From JBEIFW01 sp044370695 (GTDB lineage: Bacteria; Actinomycetota; Acidimicrobiia; Acidimicrobiales; Ilumatobacteraceae): a DNA stretch of 44,993 nt. A program made the position numbers and the translations under genes. The notes under the pieces are model-generated. The model did not search any database. It saw only the letters and a program-made list of their open reading frames with translations, and was not told where the DNA came from. This document shows, one piece after another, positions 7,867 to 15,722 of the stretch (position 1 is the first letter of the stretch; each line of letters begins with the position of its first letter). Location of the stretch: the NCBI GenBank assembly GCA_044370695.1, contig JBILVB010000010.1, positions 1 through 44,993 of the forward strand, in the 5' to 3' direction.

Positions 7867-8993
7867 GCCGGGTCCCGGGGCAGGCCGAGGACGCGCTCGC
7901 CGAGGATGTTGCGCTGCACCTCGGACGTGCCGCCGCCGATGGTGAGCGCGCGGCTGAACATCGCACCCCAGTGCCACGTACCCCACTCGTTGTCCACGCA
8001 ACCACCGGGCGGCGCCCAGTCCGTGGTGAGCGCGTCGAGGCCGGCGGTGGCGGCGGCCAGGTCGAACACGTGCTGGCCGTGCTCGTCGGCGAGCGCCTTG
8101 CGCACGCTCACCTCGGGGCCCGGTTCCATGCCCTTGATCGCGGCGGTCACGATGCGGTGACCCAACAGCCGCAAGGTCTCTGCCTCGATTGCGACCCGGG
8201 CCACCTGCTGGCGCAGCAGCGGGTCGGCCAGCGGACCACCGGCGTGCACCACGTCGAGCACCTCGGCCGACGTCGGCCCCATCGACCACAGCACCCCACC
8301 GGTCGACAGCGACACCCGCTCGTTGGCGAGCGTCAGCACGGCGAGGCGCCAGCCCTCCCCCGGTCGACCGATCAGGTGGTCGGCCGGGATGCGCACGTCG
8401 TCGAAGAACACCTCGTTGAAGTGGTGCCCGCCCGACATCTCCACGATCGGGCGGATCGTGATCCCGGGGGTGTCCATCGGCAGCACGAAGTAGGAGATGC
8501 CCTTGTGCTTGGCCGCGCCGGGATCGGTGCGGGCGAGCAGGATCCCGTAGTCGCTGTGGTCGGCGTAGCTCGACCAGATCTTCGAGCCCTCGATCACCCA
8601 GGTGTCGCCGTCGAGGGTGGCGCGGGTGCGCAGGTTGGCGAGGTCGCTGCCCGCCTCGGGCTCGCTGAACAGCTGGCACCAGAACGTGCGACCGGTCAGG
8701 CAGTCGGCGAGCCAGCGCTCGTGCTGGGCCGGCGTGCCCGCGGCGTAGATCACCGGTGCGGCCCAACCGATCCCGATCGGGTTGTCGGGCCGGCGCACGC
8801 CGGCGCGGGCAAGCTCGTCGTCGATCACGAGCTGCCGTTCGGGGTCGGCGCCGACACCCCACGGGGCCGGCCAGTGCGGCACCACGTAGCCGGCATCGAG
8901 GAGGTCCTGCGCCGAGGGATCCGGGTGGGCGGCCAGCCACGCCCGCACGGCGAGGCGGCGGGGGTCGTCGTCGGGGGGCAGCGAGACGTCCAT
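7863..8993 (-). CDS. Acyl-CoA dehydrogenase
   Basis: A 376-residue FAD-dependent acyl-CoA dehydrogenase that introduces the alpha-beta double bond into an acyl-CoA. The FAD/substrate segment WCQLFSEPEAGSDLANL and the KIWSSYADHSDYGILLART strand are typical, and the C-terminal GGGTSEVQRNILGERVLGLP is the family ending. It is a single subunit gene, not one of a tandem pair as in the heteromeric actinobacterial steroid dehydrogenases. The frame is open well upstream, but homology starts at MDVSLPPDD, and ATG 8993 sits 7 bases from a -10-like hexamer. It faces the amidase gene across only 24 bases. Confidence 0.88.
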   Translation of the reverse strand: MDVSLPPDDDPRRLAVRAWLAAHPDPSAQDLLDAGYVVPHWPAPWGVGADPERQLVIDDELARAGVRRPDNPIGIGWAAPVIYAAGTPAQHERWLADCLTGRTFWCQLFSEPEAGSDLANLRTRATLDGDTWVIEGSKIWSSYADHSDYGILLARTDPGAAKHKGISYFVLPMDTPGITIRPIVEMSGGHHFNEVFFDDVRIPADHLIGRPGEGWRLAVLTLANERVSLSTGGVLWSMGPTSAEVLDVVHAGGPLADPLLRQQVARVAIEAETLRLLGHRIVTAAIKGMEPGPEVSVRKALADEHGQHVFDLAAATAGLDALTTDWAPPGGCVDNEWGTWHWGAMFSRALTIGGGTSEVQRNILGERVLGLPRDPA

Positions 8994-9000
8994 GGCAGCG

Positions 9001-9010
9001 AGGTTACGTT
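9001..9010. promoter_or_regulatory. Overlapping divergent -10 elements, TAACCT (-) and TACGTT (+)
   Basis: In the 24 bases between the two start codons, TAACCT on the minus strand (9006-9001) lies 7 bases before ATG 8993. TACGTT on the plus strand (9005-9010) lies 7 bases before ATG 9018. The two hexamers share two bases. Confidence 0.45.
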
Positions 9011-9017
9011 CGGACCC

Positions 9018-10430
9018 ATGTCCAGCGACGACGTGCTCGATCTCGACGCCACCGCCCAGGCCGATCTCGTCCGCCGGGGCGAGCTGTCCGCCTCCGACCT
9101 CGAGTCGCAGGCCCGTGCCCGGCTGGCCGAACGCAATCCCGCCCTCAACGCCGTCATCCACGTGCTCGCACCCCGCCCTGCCCGGCCGGGTCCGTTCCAC
9201 GGCGTGCCGATGGTGCTCAAGGACCTCGGCGCGCCGCTCGCAGGCGCACCCCACCACATGGGCAACCGGCTGCTCAAGGCGTTGGGGCACCGGGCCCCGC
9301 GCACGTCGTATCTCACCGAGTCCTTCCTGCACGCCGGGTTCTCGGTGATCGGTCGCACCAACACCCCCGAGTTCGGCTCCGTGCCGACCACGGAGCCGCT
9401 GGCGTACGGCCCGACGCACAATCCGTGGGATCTCGGTCGCTCGCCGGGCGGGTCCTCGGGCGGGTCGGCCGCCGCAGTGGCCGCCGGGATCGTGGCCGTC
9501 GGCCACGCCAACGATGGCGGCGGCTCGATCCGCATCCCGGCGGCGTGCTGCGGCCTGGTCGGTCTCAAGCCGTCGCGGGGCCGGATCTCGGCGGGTCCCG
9601 ACTCCTCGGGTGGATGGGCGGGCCTGTCGAGCGACGGGGTGGTCACCCGGTCGGTGCGTGACACCGCGGCGATCCTCGACGCCATCGCCGGGCGCCGCCC
9701 CGGGGACCCGTACTCGGCGGCACCCCCGTCGCAGCCGTTCGGCGCCGAGGTCGGGCTCGAGGCCGCGCCGGTGCGGATCGGGGTGTGCACCGGCCTGCCG
9801 GGGCTCGCCGTGGACCCCGAGGTGGCCGCTGCCGTGGTGGCGACGGGACGGGCCCTCGAGGCCGCCGGGCATGCCGTCGACCTGGCCCACCCGACGCCGC
9901 TGGCCGACGAGCGGGACGCGATGGGTCGATGGCTCGGCATCGTCGTCGCCGCAGCGTCGGCGGCCGACCTCGACGCCATCGCGGCGCTGGCCGGCCGGCC
10001 GCTCACCGTGGACGACGTCGAGCCGGGCAACTGGCGCGGCGCCGAGGCCGGACGCTCGCTGTCGGCCACCGCGTATCTGGCGGCGCTGAGCGAACTGAAC
10101 GGCTACGTGCGCCGCATGGCGGCGTGGTGGGAGTCGTACGACGTCCTGGTGACGCCGACGATGCCGCACGCGGCGCCGCCGTTGGGCTGGTACGAGGGCG
10201 ACGGCACCCGCCACAGCGCCCGCGACCGGATCCGGGCCGCGGTCGCGTTCACCGGGCCGTTCAACATCACCGGGCAGCCGGCGATCTCGCTGCCCACCGG
10301 CGCCACGGCGGCCGGGCTCCCGATCGGGGTGCAACTCGTCGGCCCGGCCGACGGCGAGGCGATGCTGCTGCGGTTGGCCGGGCTGCTGGAGCAGGCGTTG
10401 CCCTGGGCCGGACGGCGTCCGCCTCGCTGA
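9018..10430 (+). CDS. Amidase (amidase signature family)
   Basis: A 470-residue amidase-signature hydrolase acting on a carboxamide. The Ser-cisSer-Lys triad is complete: Lys68 in MVLKDLG, Ser146 in SPGGSSGGS, and nucleophile Ser170 in NDGGGSIRIPA, with the 24-residue spacing between the serines seen in characterised members. The protein lacks a signal peptide and is probably cytoplasmic. It is not GatA-like in context, since no gatB or gatC is nearby, so a catabolic amidase is more likely. ATG 9018 fits the short leader; the upstream open frame runs antisense through the acyl-CoA dehydrogenase and is ignored. Confidence 0.88.
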   Translation: MSSDDVLDLDATAQADLVRRGELSASDLESQARARLAERNPALNAVIHVLAPRPARPGPFHGVPMVLKDLGAPLAGAPHHMGNRLLKALGHRAPRTSYLTESFLHAGFSVIGRTNTPEFGSVPTTEPLAYGPTHNPWDLGRSPGGSSGGSAAAVAAGIVAVGHANDGGGSIRIPAACCGLVGLKPSRGRISAGPDSSGGWAGLSSDGVVTRSVRDTAAILDAIAGRRPGDPYSAAPPSQPFGAEVGLEAAPVRIGVCTGLPGLAVDPEVAAAVVATGRALEAAGHAVDLAHPTPLADERDAMGRWLGIVVAAASAADLDAIAALAGRPLTVDDVEPGNWRGAEAGRSLSATAYLAALSELNGYVRRMAAWWESYDVLVTPTMPHAAPPLGWYEGDGTRHSARDRIRAAVAFTGPFNITGQPAISLPTGATAAGLPIGVQLVGPADGEAMLLRLAGLLEQALPWAGRRPPR

Positions 10431-10474
10431 GGGGTGCTGGTGCCGGTGCCAGTACGAGGTGCGGGTGCACGGAC

Positions 10475-10529
10475 TTGACGGTTTCTTGAGCTGGTGTTCG
10501 TACACACGTTCTGCGAACATGTGTACGAA
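10475..10529 (+). promoter_or_regulatory. Promoter with 33-base palindrome resembling an actinobacterial SOS (LexA) box
   Basis: TTGACG at 10475-10480 looks like a -35. Downstream, TTCGTACACA (10497-10506) and TGTGTACGAA (10520-10529) are perfect inverted repeats, with GTTC/GAAC nested inside. The palindrome contains CGAAC-ATGT-GTACG (10514-10527), one base from the CGAAC-N4-GTTCG core of Gram-positive and mycobacterial LexA sites. A second, weaker match is at 10499-10512. It ends 6 bases before the HNH start codon. Confidence 0.55.
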
Positions 10530-10535
10530 AGGGGC

Positions 10536-11708
10536 ATGCCCGTCACCCTCACCGCCCGCCTCTCGCCGGTCGCCTTGGTCGCAGCCGTCGAGGGCGGAGG
10601 CAGCCCGGCCGAGCGGCTCGCCGCCCTGCGGCGGCTGCGCGGCTGGCTCGATGCCCAGGAGGCGGTCCTCGCCCGCGAGGTGATGGCCGGCTCGGCCTTC
10701 GGCGAGGGAGCGATCGCCGAAGCCAGCCGGTCGGGTCTGCGCCAGGCCGAGCGGGTGGTGGCGAGAGCCGAGGTGCTCGAGCAGCTGCCGGTGTTGGCCG
10801 AGTCGCTCGCCGTCGGCGCCATCACCGCCGCCCATGTCGATCACGTGGTCGGCGCCCTGCGCACGCTCGAACCCGACGAGCAGCGCACCTTCCTCGACGG
10901 CCTGCCCCCACTCGCCGCCAGCGCCGAGCACACCCCGGCCGACCGGTTCGCCTGCGCCGTGTCGGCCGCGGTGGCGCAGGCTCGGCGCACCACGGAGACC
11001 GAGCGGCTCGCCCGCCAGGTACGCGACAACCGGCTGTCGCTGCGCCAGGACGCCCTCACCCTCCAATGGCGGCTCAGCGCCGTACTCGATGCCGCCACCG
11101 GTGCCCGCCTGCACGAGCTCGTCGAACGGGCCGCGAGCCGGATCGAACCCGGCGATCTCACCCCGAGCGACCCGATCGAGCGGGCCTCGTGGCGGCGGGC
11201 CGCTGCGCTGGTCCAGCTCGTCGAGCACGGCAGCGCCGACCGGCCCGTCGTCGTGGCCGACCACCGGGGCCCGACCGTCGTCCACGACTGGGGTGCCGCC
11301 AACGGGATCCCCCCGTCGCTCACGGAGTGGCTGGTCGCGTATGCCAACCCGATGGTGATCGAGATCCGGCCCGATGGCACGCCGTCGAGCTCGCAGCGGC
11401 TCGACTGGGGGCGGGAGCGCCGGCACGCCACGGCCGCCCAACGCAGAGCGCTACGGGCGCTCCATCCCGGCTGCGCGGTGCCGGGCTGCACCGTGCCGTT
11501 CCACCGGTGCGATGCCCACCACGTCATCGAATGGCTCGTCGGGGGCCGCACCGATCTCGACAACCTGTTGCCCTTGTGCGCCCACCATCACACCCTCGCT
11601 CACGCCGAGGGCTGGCGGCTCACCCTCACCCCCGACCGCACGCTCACGATCGCCTACCCCGACGGGCGCTGCACGAGCACCGGCCCGCCCGCCCGGCTCG
11701 CCGCCTGA
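10536..11708 (+). CDS. DUF222 / HNH endonuclease (13E12 repeat family)
   Basis: A 390-residue protein with an N-terminal helical DUF222 region and a C-terminal HNH nuclease domain. The HNH part shows GCAVPGCTVPF with the zinc-type cysteines, then CDAHHVIEW, then DNLLPLCAHHHTLAH with the Asn and the last histidines. The 13E12 family is abundant in actinobacteria, and several M. tuberculosis members are LexA-regulated (established knowledge). GAAAGGGG just before ATG 10536 acts as ribosome binding site. An in-frame GTG at 10494 was rejected because it would place the palindrome inside the gene. It may be a selfish or DNA-damage nuclease. No flanking repeats mark it as mobile. Confidence 0.85.
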   Translation: MPVTLTARLSPVALVAAVEGGGSPAERLAALRRLRGWLDAQEAVLAREVMAGSAFGEGAIAEASRSGLRQAERVVARAEVLEQLPVLAESLAVGAITAAHVDHVVGALRTLEPDEQRTFLDGLPPLAASAEHTPADRFACAVSAAVAQARRTTETERLARQVRDNRLSLRQDALTLQWRLSAVLDAATGARLHELVERAASRIEPGDLTPSDPIERASWRRAAALVQLVEHGSADRPVVVADHRGPTVVHDWGAANGIPPSLTEWLVAYANPMVIEIRPDGTPSSSQRLDWGRERRHATAAQRRALRALHPGCAVPGCTVPFHRCDAHHVIEWLVGGRTDLDNLLPLCAHHHTLAHAEGWRLTLTPDRTLTIAYPDGRCTSTGPPARLAA

Positions 11709-11714
11709 GCGGCG
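11699..11714 (+). terminator. Hairpin with stop codon in the loop after HNH gene
   Basis: CGCCGC (11699-11704) and GCGGCG (11709-11714) are perfect inverted repeats. The 4-base loop CTGA contains the HNH stop codon. Confidence 0.4.
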
Positions 11715-11719
11715 CCTGG

Positions 11720-11725
11720 CAGGAT
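11720..11725 (+). promoter_or_regulatory. -10-like CAGGAT before the 11732 SDR
   Basis: CAGGAT ends 6 bases before ATG 11732. The first base is C instead of T, as in several other leaderless candidates here. Confidence 0.35.
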
Positions 11726-11731
11726 CGGGCC

Positions 11732-12571
11732 ATGGAACAGCTCGAGGGCAAGGTCGCCGTCATCACCGGCGCAGGCAGCGGCATCGGCAAGGCGGTGGCC
11801 ACGGCCTGTGCCGAGGCCGGGATGAAGGTCGTGCTGGCCGACATCCAGACCGATGCGCTCGACGCTGCGGTCGCCTCGTTGGCCGACGCCGGCCACGAGG
11901 TGGCAGGCGTGCGCACCGACGTCTCGAAGGAGGCCGAGGTGATCGCCCTGCGCGAGGCCGCGCTGGCCCGCTACGGCGCCGTGCACCTGGTCCACAACAA
12001 CGCCGGCGTCGTGTCCGCCGGGCCGATCGAGGCGCTCGACCAGGCCACGTGGGACTGGGTGCTCGGGGTCGACCTGTGGAGCGTGATCTACGGGATCCGG
12101 GCCTTCGTGCCGGTGTTCACCGCCCAGGGCGAGGGCCACGTGGTGAACACCGCGTCCACCGCCGGGCTCGCGTCGTCGGCCGGGATCGCCCCCTACAACG
12201 TGGCCAAGTTCGGCGTGGTCGCCGCCTCGGAAACCCTGGCCCTCGAGCTGCAGCAGGCCGGCTCTGCGGTCGGGTGCTCGGTGCTGTGCCCCGGGGCGGT
12301 GAACACCCAGATCGTCTACGCCGCTCGCAACCGCCCCGCCGAGGTCGCCGCCTCGCACACGAGCACCGCCGTGGAAGACCGTTTCGTGGCCAATGCCGGG
12401 GCGCTGCTGGCCAACCGAGGCAAGGATCCGGCCGAGGTGGCCGCCATGGTGCTCGACGCCGTGCGCACCAAGCGGTTCTGGATCATCACCCACGCCGGCT
12501 GGTTCGACGTCCTCGAGGCCCGGGTGGCCGCCATGCGCGAGGGCCGCCTCCACACCGGCTTCGGCGGCTGA
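11732..12571 (+). CDS. SDR family oxidoreductase
   Basis: A 279-residue classical short-chain dehydrogenase. It has the cofactor loop TGAGSGIG (about 12-19), an acidic Asp37 after the second strand that favours NAD, HNNAG near 88-92, Ser142, and Tyr155-x3-Lys159 in YNVAK. The extended C-terminus with a FWIITHAGW segment resembles fatty-alcohol or long-chain SDRs common in actinobacterial lipid catabolism. It is convergent with the fused CoA-transferase gene, separated by 7 bases. The specific substrate cannot be read from the sequence. Confidence 0.87.
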   Translation: MEQLEGKVAVITGAGSGIGKAVATACAEAGMKVVLADIQTDALDAAVASLADAGHEVAGVRTDVSKEAEVIALREAALARYGAVHLVHNNAGVVSAGPIEALDQATWDWVLGVDLWSVIYGIRAFVPVFTAQGEGHVVNTASTAGLASSAGIAPYNVAKFGVVAASETLALELQQAGSAVGCSVLCPGAVNTQIVYAARNRPAEVAASHTSTAVEDRFVANAGALLANRGKDPAEVAAMVLDAVRTKRFWIITHAGWFDVLEARVAAMREGRLHTGFGG

Positions 12572-12584
12572 GCCCGGCTCAGCC
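12566..12584. terminator. Bidirectional hairpin spanning two convergent stop codons
   Basis: GGCTGAGC (12566-12573) and GCTCAGCC (12577-12584) form a perfect 8-base-pair stem with a 3-base loop. Both stop codons (plus strand 12569-12571, minus strand 12581-12579) are in the stem. Confidence 0.5.
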
Positions 12585-14918
12585 CGGCGGGAGCACCGGC
12601 TCGTCGCTGGTCGTGCCGGTCGCGTAGAGCGCCGCGATGGTGGCCTCGTCGAAGCCGGCCTCGCGCAGCACCTCGCGGTTGTGCTCGGCGAACAGCGGGG
12701 CGGGGCGGCGCAACCGGGCCGGGGTGCGCTCGAACCGCCACGGCCAGGTGGTCGCCGGGTAGGCGCCGACCACCGGGTACAGCATCGTCTCGTAGACACC
12801 CCGGGCGTGGATGTGGGGATCGGGCAGGATCTGCCAGTTCGCCAGCACCGGGCCGGCGGGCACGCCGAGGCGTTGCAGCGCATGGGCCACCTCGTACTGC
12901 TCCCGGCCCGCGGTCCACGCCGAGATCGCGGCGTCGAGCTCGTCGTGGCGGGCCTGCCGGCCGGCCAGCGACGCCAGCTCGGGGTCGCTGGCCAGATCGG
13001 CCCGGCCGATCAGCTCGGCCACCCGGGTCCACTCCTCGCCCGAGCGCACGGTGAGCGCCACCCAGTTGTCGGTGCCGATGCAGCGGTACACGCCCTGGGG
13101 CGCCACCCCGGGATCACGGTTGCCCTGCGGGGCGCGCACCTCGCCGGTGCGCTGGTACGACACCAGCGCGTCGGCGCAATACGTCACCCCGGCCTCGTTG
13201 AGCGCCATCTCGACCCACTGGCCCTCGCCGGTGCGATCCCGGTGGCGCAGCGCCGCCAGCACGGCCAGCGCCCCGTAGTTGGCCGACACCGGATCGGCGT
13301 AGAACAGCGTCGTGCGCGACAGCTCACCGTCGGGATAGCCGGTGAGCGACGTGAGCGAGCTGGTCGTCTCGATGTTGGCGCCGTAAGCCACCCAGTCGCG
13401 GTGCGGACCGTCGGCGCCGTAACCCGACATCGACACCAGGATGATCGACGGGTTCACCGCCTTGAGGTCCTCGTAGCCCAGACCGAGGTTCGGCATCACC
13501 CGGGCGCTGTTGTTCTCGATCACCACGTCGGCGTGGCGGACGAGCTCCAGGAACGCCGCCCGCCCGTCGGGCTTGGACAGGTCGAGGCACACGCCCCGCT
13601 TGTTGCGGTTCATCTCGGCGAAGTACATCGAGCGGTGGTGACCCTGGCGCTGCAGGTCCTGGAACGGCCCCACCCACACGAGCGCCCGGGTCGCCGGGCG
13701 GGTGGCCCATTCGACCTTGACGGAGTCGGCCCCGAGGTCGGCCAGGAACCGGCCGGCCACCGGACCGGCCCAGTTGGTGGTCACCTCGACCACCCGTAGC
13801 CCGGCCAGCGGCAACTCGCCCGAGCTCGCACCGGAGACCGACCCCGCAGCAGACGATGCCGCAGCTCCACGCGCCGGCCACGGCCCGGCTCCAGCGCCCG
13901 ACCCCAGCGCCGGCGCCCGCCCGCGCCGGCCCGACGGGCTGGCGGTGAACCGGTACGGCTGACCCGGATACGCGATGTCCTCGTGCTCCCACCAGTCGCG
14001 CGCCGCCAGCTGCTCGTCGGCCAGGACCCCGGCCGAGTCGAGCACCGGCGTCACCGCGATCCGCAGCAGCTGGCCGAGCTCCACGACCTCGGCCACCGTG
14101 CGCGTCACCGCCCACTGCGCCACCGCCTCGAAGATCCGCGGGATGTTCGCATGCCACGTCGGGATGTCCCGGGTGAGCTGCTCGTCGCCGAGGTCGGGCC
14201 GCTCGATCATCACGAACAGCTCGTCTTTGGGGACGATCCGCATCACGTACACCCAGCCGTCGCTGCAGCGGATCAGGTCGCCGGGTTGGCGGGTGAGCAG
14301 CTGCCCGCACGCCGCCCACGACGTCACCAGCCACGAATGGGCGACGAGCGTCGCCTCGAGCTCGCTGACCTCGACCCGCTGGCCGACCCCGTCACGCTCC
14401 CGGGCCCGCAGCCCCACCAGGGCGGCCAGGGCGCAGTGCACCCCGGCGTGGAACTGGGCCTGCGGACCGGGCAACCAGATCGGCTCTCGTTCCGGCCGGC
14501 CGGTGAAGTACTGGTAGCCGCCCATCGACCACACGACGAGGTCGCTGGCCGCCCACGAGGCGTAGGGCCCGGTGCGCCCGAACGGCGACACGTCGACCAC
14601 CACCGTCGCCGCCGTGGCACCGGCCGACACGGCCGCCGCCCACGGCGACGTGCCGTCGGTGAGCACCACGTCGGCCCCGGCCGCCCACGCCGACGCTTCG
14701 GCCTCGGCACCGGGCACCACCGACCGCTTCCCGCCGGCCAGGTACCCCCACAACCCGTGGTCGCGCAGCGGGGTACCGCCGGCCGGTTCGAGCACCACGA
14801 CGTCGGCGCCGAGATCGGCGAGCAGCTTCCCGGCGAACCCGCCCGACACCGACGACGCCACCTCGACGACGGTGATCCCCTCGAGCGCTCCTGCTGACGA
14901 CGACACCGGACCGCTCAC
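12579..14918 (-). CDS. Tandem-fused CaiB/BaiF (family III) CoA-transferase
   Basis: A 779-residue protein containing two CaiB-type domains, about residues 10-328 and 369-779, joined by an Ala/Gly/Ser/Arg-rich linker (about 330-368). Family III enzymes move CoA between acids through an aspartyl-CoA mixed anhydride. The second half keeps an Asp (Asp542 in YADPVSANYGAL) at the catalytic position and a VKVEW / NRNKRGVCLDLSKPDGR N-terminal region. The first half has Pro152-Gln153 at the equivalent place and lacks the NKR segment, so it looks inactive. GTG 14918 overlaps the upstream crotonase stop by four bases (GTGA), implying translational coupling. It probably activates or recycles an acid in the same catabolic route. 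Confidence 0.85.
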   Translation of the reverse strand: MSGPVSSSAGALEGITVVEVASSVSGGFAGKLLADLGADVVVLEPAGGTPLRDHGLWGYLAGGKRSVVPGAEAEASAWAAGADVVLTDGTSPWAAAVSAGATAATVVVDVSPFGRTGPYASWAASDLVVWSMGGYQYFTGRPEREPIWLPGPQAQFHAGVHCALAALVGLRARERDGVGQRVEVSELEATLVAHSWLVTSWAACGQLLTRQPGDLIRCSDGWVYVMRIVPKDELFVMIERPDLGDEQLTRDIPTWHANIPRIFEAVAQWAVTRTVAEVVELGQLLRIAVTPVLDSAGVLADEQLAARDWWEHEDIAYPGQPYRFTASPSGRRGRAPALGSGAGAGPWPARGAAASSAAGSVSGASSGELPLAGLRVVEVTTNWAGPVAGRFLADLGADSVKVEWATRPATRALVWVGPFQDLQRQGHHRSMYFAEMNRNKRGVCLDLSKPDGRAAFLELVRHADVVIENNSARVMPNLGLGYEDLKAVNPSIILVSMSGYGADGPHRDWVAYGANIETTSSLTSLTGYPDGELSRTTLFYADPVSANYGALAVLAALRHRDRTGEGQWVEMALNEAGVTYCADALVSYQRTGEVRAPQGNRDPGVAPQGVYRCIGTDNWVALTVRSGEEWTRVAELIGRADLASDPELASLAGRQARHDELDAAISAWTAGREQYEVAHALQRLGVPAGPVLANWQILPDPHIHARGVYETMLYPVVGAYPATTWPWRFERTPARLRRPAPLFAEHNREVLREAGFDEATIAALYATGTTSDEPVLPPG

Positions 14919-15685
14919 CGCTGCCGGAACACGGGTTTGCGCTTCTCCAGGAACGAGGTGATGCCCTCCTGGCCGTCGGCGGTCGTGGCACCGGCCGACA
15001 TCAGCTCGATCGCGTACTCGTAGGCCTTGGCCTGGTCGAGGTCGACCTGGGCGTAGTACCCGTGCTTGCCCATCCCCTTCGACAGCGCCGAACCGCGGGT
15101 GGCCCGCCGGATCAGGTCGTCGGCGGCGGCGTCGAGCTCGTCGGCGGGTACCACCCGGTTCACCAGGCCCCAGTCGGCCGCAGTGTGGGCGTCGATCGGG
15201 TCGCCCGTCATCGCCATCTCGAGGGCCCGCTTGCGGCCCACGTTGCGGGCCACGGCCACCATCGGCGTGTGGCAGAACAGCCCGCCCTTGCCACCGGGCA
15301 CCGCGAACGCCGCCTCCTGCGACGCCACGGCGAGATCGCAGGTGGCCACCAGCTGGCAGCCGGCCGCAGTGGCCAGCGCGTGCACCTTGGCCAGCACCGG
15401 CTGCGGGATCGCCTGGATCGTGTCCATCATCTCGGTGCACAGGCGGAACAGCCGCCGGATGGCGCCGAGGTCGGCGCCGGCCATGTCGGCGAAGTTGTGA
15501 CCGGCGGAGAACACCGGACCGTTCGCGGCCAGCACCACCCCTCGGGCGTCGCTGTCGCCCACTGCGGCGAACGCGTCGCGCAGTTCGGTCATGACCTCGG
15601 TCGACAGGGCGTTGCGTTTCTCGGGCCGGTTCAGCGTGATCGTGGTGATCGGGCCGTCGGCCTGCACGAGCAGGTGCTGGTACAT
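14915..15685 (-). CDS. ECHDC3-like enoyl-CoA hydratase superfamily protein without the two catalytic Glu
   Basis: A 256-residue crotonase-fold protein. The CoA-binding ITLNRPEKRNAL and oxyanion-hole segments (SAGHNFAD about 60-67, TAAGCQ 106-111) are present. The two glutamates of true enoyl-CoA hydratases are replaced: Gln111 and Gly131, at the same 20-residue spacing as Glu144 and Glu164 of rat mitochondrial hydratase. HALATAAGCQLVATCDLAVAS and the ending QEGITSFLEKRKPVF closely match human ECHDC3 from memory, a member of unclear activity. ATG 15685 (MYQHLL) is chosen because homology begins there and a -10-like element lies just upstream. The in-frame ATG at 15724 would overlap the start of the divergent alcohol dehydrogenase. 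Confidence 0.82.
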   Translation of the reverse strand: MYQHLLVQADGPITTITLNRPEKRNALSTEVMTELRDAFAAVGDSDARGVVLAANGPVFSAGHNFADMAGADLGAIRRLFRLCTEMMDTIQAIPQPVLAKVHALATAAGCQLVATCDLAVASQEAAFAVPGGKGGLFCHTPMVAVARNVGRKRALEMAMTGDPIDAHTAADWGLVNRVVPADELDAAADDLIRRATRGSALSKGMGKHGYYAQVDLDQAKAYEYAIELMSAGATTADGQEGITSFLEKRKPVFRQR

Positions 15686-15691
15686 GCGCGC

Positions 15692-15697
15692 AGTCTG
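15692..15697 (-). promoter_or_regulatory. -10-like CAGACT for the crotonase operon
   Basis: On the minus strand CAGACT is followed by 6 bases and then the ATG at 15685. The identical hexamer and spacing occur before the 42900 gene. Confidence 0.35.
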
Positions 15698-15708
15698 GCA
15701 CCCGCTGC

Positions 15709-15714
15709 CAGGAT
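15709..15714 (+). promoter_or_regulatory. -10-like CAGGAT for the 15723 alcohol dehydrogenase
   Basis: CAGGAT ends 8 bases before ATG 15723. The divergent start codons are only 37 bases apart. Confidence 0.35.
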
Positions 15715-15722
15715 CACCAGCC

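Noticed and set aside
10494..10535. GTG at 10494 as the HNH gene start
   Set aside because: It would put the palindromic operator inside the coding region and has no ribosome binding site, whereas ATG 10536 follows GAAAGGGG.
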